DNA of 8,231 nt, taken from an uncultured Lachnobacterium sp. (GTDB lineage Bacteria; Bacillota; Clostridia; Lachnospirales; Lachnospiraceae). The DNA is taken from contig URLU01000097.1 in the NCBI GenBank assembly GCA_900548765.1, forward strand, positions 1-8,231, read 5' to 3'. Below the pieces are notes generated by a model. It had not been told where the DNA came from, did not search any database, and worked only from the letters and a program-made list of their open reading frames with translations. Positions within the stretch are counted from its first letter, which is position 1; each line of letters opens with the position of its first letter. Below are positions 7,801-8,231 of this stretch, in pieces. Position numbers and translations under genes: made by a program.

Positions 7801-7893
7801 ATTCCTGTATATAACATGGTCTGAGTGTGCCTCTAATCTGTTTTCCTGATAAAACTCAGGATTTTTTAAATTATCTACATTAAACTGACTCAT
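4810..7893 (-). CDS. lacZ: Beta-galactosidase, GH2 (LacZ type)
   Basis: This cytoplasmic enzyme hydrolyses lactose and other terminal beta-galactosides to free galactose. Its 1027 residues are nearly the E. coli LacZ length (1024), with the full five-domain order: GH2 sugar-binding (about 40-220), Ig-like (about 220-335), TIM barrel (about 335-625), linker domain, and C-terminal small-chain domain (about 740-1025, with RPNFWRAPTNNDNG at 781-794 and YGLGPEETYADR at 895-906). Catalytic landmarks are EDQDFYRFSGIYRDV (196-210), RTSHYP (383-388), ESHG (411-414, Mg2+ site E411/H413), acid/base E466 in SCGNES (462-467), and nucleophile E533 in CCEYSHAMGNS (531-541). There is no signal peptide. The ATG at 7893 follows CGAGG (complement of 7901-7905), 7 bp away. 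It is first of the lacZ-GH53 unit, lying behind a terminator and a repeat-rich control region. No lesion is visible. Galacto-oligosaccharides released by the neighbouring GH53 are plausible substrates as well as lactose. Confidence 0.97.
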   Translation of the reverse strand: MSQFNVDNLKNPEFYQENRLEAHSDHVIYRNEIEALQKKTSCRMSLNGLWKFDYAKNMDLAMEGFESLDCNCREWDEIRVPAHIQMEGYGNPHYTNTTYPWEATEKIKPGEIPVKFNPVASYVKYFTIPEEMKGQRICISFQGVESGFAVWLNGKYVGYSENSFDPAEFELTPFIKDGENKLAVRVWKWTSSSWCEDQDFYRFSGIYRDVYLYAVPATHVWDVRIVPTLDESLKKGTLSVKLKTEGDGHAKLSLYEVGNLSIKDNGDNKKLIHEMDTDLVSDELTVVSELEKPILWSAEEPNLYELNIEISDEKGHLVEYITQYVGFRRFEMAAGIMKLNGKRIVFKGVNRHEFSSISGRVPNREELIKDIVTMKRNNINAIRTSHYPDDSALYELCDIYGLYLIAENNLESHGTFEAYGKGYVDLDFVVPKDHDEWMGMMLDRVKSCYERDKNHPAILIWSCGNESYGGKVIYEMSQLFRKLDPNRLVHYEGIFHDRSYNDTSDMESQMYPSVEAIKEHLKNEKEKPFICCEYSHAMGNSCGAMHKYTDLTDTEPRYQGGFIWDYVDQSIYKKDRYGKWFQAYGGDCDDRPTDGEFSGNGIVYGGERDESPKMQEVKFNYQNIAVEFTAEDKFKVINKNLFINTDEYKAYVTLLADGEEVRRVAIEMAVAPLSEKEFKLPAVLADYMKKVKEPEYVVMVSFVLKHDCLWAEAGYEVAFGQKVYKKEVKAYECNLPIEVNIGNGCINVRGENFSAIFSRINLGLVSYVYGGVEMLPNYIPRPNFWRAPTNNDNGNNMPQRYAQWKIASMYITTRREKLFEDTSPVVEKEDNAVKITYTFFMPTTPRSSCELSYKVFGDGTIETTLEYDPVKELGDMPEFGMMFKFAADYDTIKWYGLGPEETYADRKHGGKYGVYKNKVADNMAKYLVPQECGNKCNVRYADVTDLKGRGIRFFGDDLSFSALPYTPHELENAAHAFELPEVHYTVVRVAKHQMGVAGDDSWGSLVHPEYLNDVSDKLKFTFCFKGI

Positions 7894-7974
7894 ATTATTT
7901 CCTCGTCTTTCATCACACTTTTATTGCTCATAATAATTTTTTCAAATAGAAAATCTGTCACTGGCGGTTTTTCC

Positions 7975-7992
7975 TGCATACTTTAGTATACA
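7975..7992. promoter_or_regulatory. Putative lacZ operator (near-palindrome) overlapping a -10-like box
   Basis: TGCATACT-TT-AGTATACA forms 8-bp inverted arms with a 2-bp centre and one mismatch. Its right arm overlaps a minus-strand TATACT (complement of 7985-7990), a good -10 candidate about 92 bp upstream of the lacZ ATG. At spacings of 16-18 bp upstream I see no hexamer resembling TTGACA. The promoter may therefore depend on an activator, or the real promoter may lie elsewhere. Protein binding here is inferred from symmetry and position only. Confidence 0.45.
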
Positions 7993-8032
7993 TAAAGCCT
8001 GCTACAGGCAGCTTTTATTGCATACTTTGGTA
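7975..8032. repeat. Direct repeat TGCATACTTTRGTA in the lacZ upstream region
   Basis: Copies lie at 7975-7988 (TGCATACTTTAGTA) and 8019-8032 (TGCATACTTTGGTA), with 13 of 14 bases identical and starts 44 bp apart, about four helical turns. The first copy is part of the palindrome at 7975-7992, while the second retains only one arm. Between them lies an imperfect hairpin (7994-8015, AAAGC/GCTTT and TGC/GCA with one bulged base) upstream of the -10-like box. The arrangement suggests a main operator and an auxiliary half-site for one regulator. The remaining sequence from 7894 to 7974 is the probable leader of lacZ and shows nothing else clear. Confidence 0.5.
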
Positions 8033-8066
8033 AAAAAAGATGTGCGCAGAACTTGCGCACATCTTT
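8032..8066 (-). terminator. Strong intrinsic terminator after the ABC permease gene
   Basis: A perfect 13-bp stem, AAAGATGTGCGCA (8036-8048) and TGCGCACATCTTT (8054-8066), closes a 5-nt loop. In the minus direction it is followed by seven Ts (complement of 8032-8038). It sits 19 bp past the permease stop and should insulate lacZ from the transporter transcript. Confidence 0.93.
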
Positions 8067-8085
8067 CACATTACAGATACGCAAA

Positions 8086-8231
8086 TTATTTAACTGAACC
8101 TGTAATTCCTTCTGCAAACTGTTTCTGTAATACAAAGAATACAATCATTGTTGGGATTGAGCAGAAAAGAACGCCCATCATCAACATTCCGTAATCCACA
8201 GAGTAACCAGCAGCCAGATTAGCAATAAGCA
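8086..8231 (-). CDS. Carbohydrate ABC transporter permease, MalG type, C-terminal 47 residues (5' part outside window)
   Basis: The minus frame is open from the right edge to a TAA at 8086-8088. The 47 visible residues include SVDYGMLMMGVLF, then CSIPTMIVFFVLQKQFAEGI and a short tail ending GSVK. This matches the end of MalG-like inner-membrane subunits of binding-protein-dependent sugar importers (CUT1): a last membrane helix beginning near the family's conserved IP, followed by a QKQFxEGIT-like tail. The full family length is about 280 residues, so most of the gene is outside the window. Context suggests import of beta-galactosides or galacto-oligosaccharides for GH53 and LacZ, but the fragment itself says nothing about substrate. 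Confidence 0.85.
   Translation of the reverse strand, partial: LIANLAAGYSVDYGMLMMGVLFCSIPTMIVFFVLQKQFAEGITGSVK

Noticed and set aside
7894..8085. Possible catabolite repression (cre) site upstream of lacZ
   Set aside because: I found no reasonable match to the TGWAANCGNTNWCA consensus here or upstream of galK.
1..8231. CRISPR array, insertion sequence, tRNA or rRNA genes
   Set aside because: No spaced repeat array, transposase motif, terminal inverted repeats with target duplication, or RNA gene signature was seen in the window.

Overview
The window looks like a piece of a Lachnospiraceae-type (Clostridia, Bacillota) chromosome. This is inferred from the moderate-to-low GC content, the strong AGGAG-type ribosome binding sites, the Firmicutes-style class II GalT and the short AT-rich intergenic regions with classic intrinsic terminators. 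The genus cannot be fixed from the sequence alone. Almost everything lies on the minus strand and forms a beta-galactoside / galactan / galactose utilisation locus.

Layout in coordinate order. Positions 1-533 (+) hold the C-terminal part of a MATE-family multidrug/cation antiporter cut by the window edge. Positions 591-632 are a bidirectional terminator shared with the convergent gal genes, followed by a 20-bp tandem repeat. Positions 699-3489 (-) are galK then galT, with their own consensus-like promoter and a perfect inverted repeat over the -35 box (3564-3606). Positions 3621-3667 are a terminator closing the upstream unit. Positions 3675-7893 (-) are a full-length LacZ-type GH2 beta-galactosidase followed 22 bp later by a GH53 endo-beta-1,4-galactanase with no signal peptide. 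Positions 7894-8085 are a control region with a palindrome, a direct repeat and a strong terminator. Positions 8086-8231 (-) are the last 47 codons of a MalG-type sugar ABC transporter permease, cut by the right edge.

Reading with the minus strand, the order is: ABC permease | terminator | lacZ - GH53 | terminator | galK - galT | terminator. The likely chain of work is uptake of galacto-oligosaccharides by the ABC transporter, cleavage inside the cell by GH53 and LacZ to galactose (and glucose), phosphorylation by GalK, and uridylyl exchange by GalT. UDP-galactose 4-epimerase (galE), galactose mutarotase, phosphoglucomutase, the sugar-binding protein and any regulator are not in the window.

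No wholly new system is evident. The points most worth checking are the putative operators at the galK and lacZ promoters, the cytoplasmic GH53, the split of the pathway into separately terminated units, and a small open frame between galK and galT.
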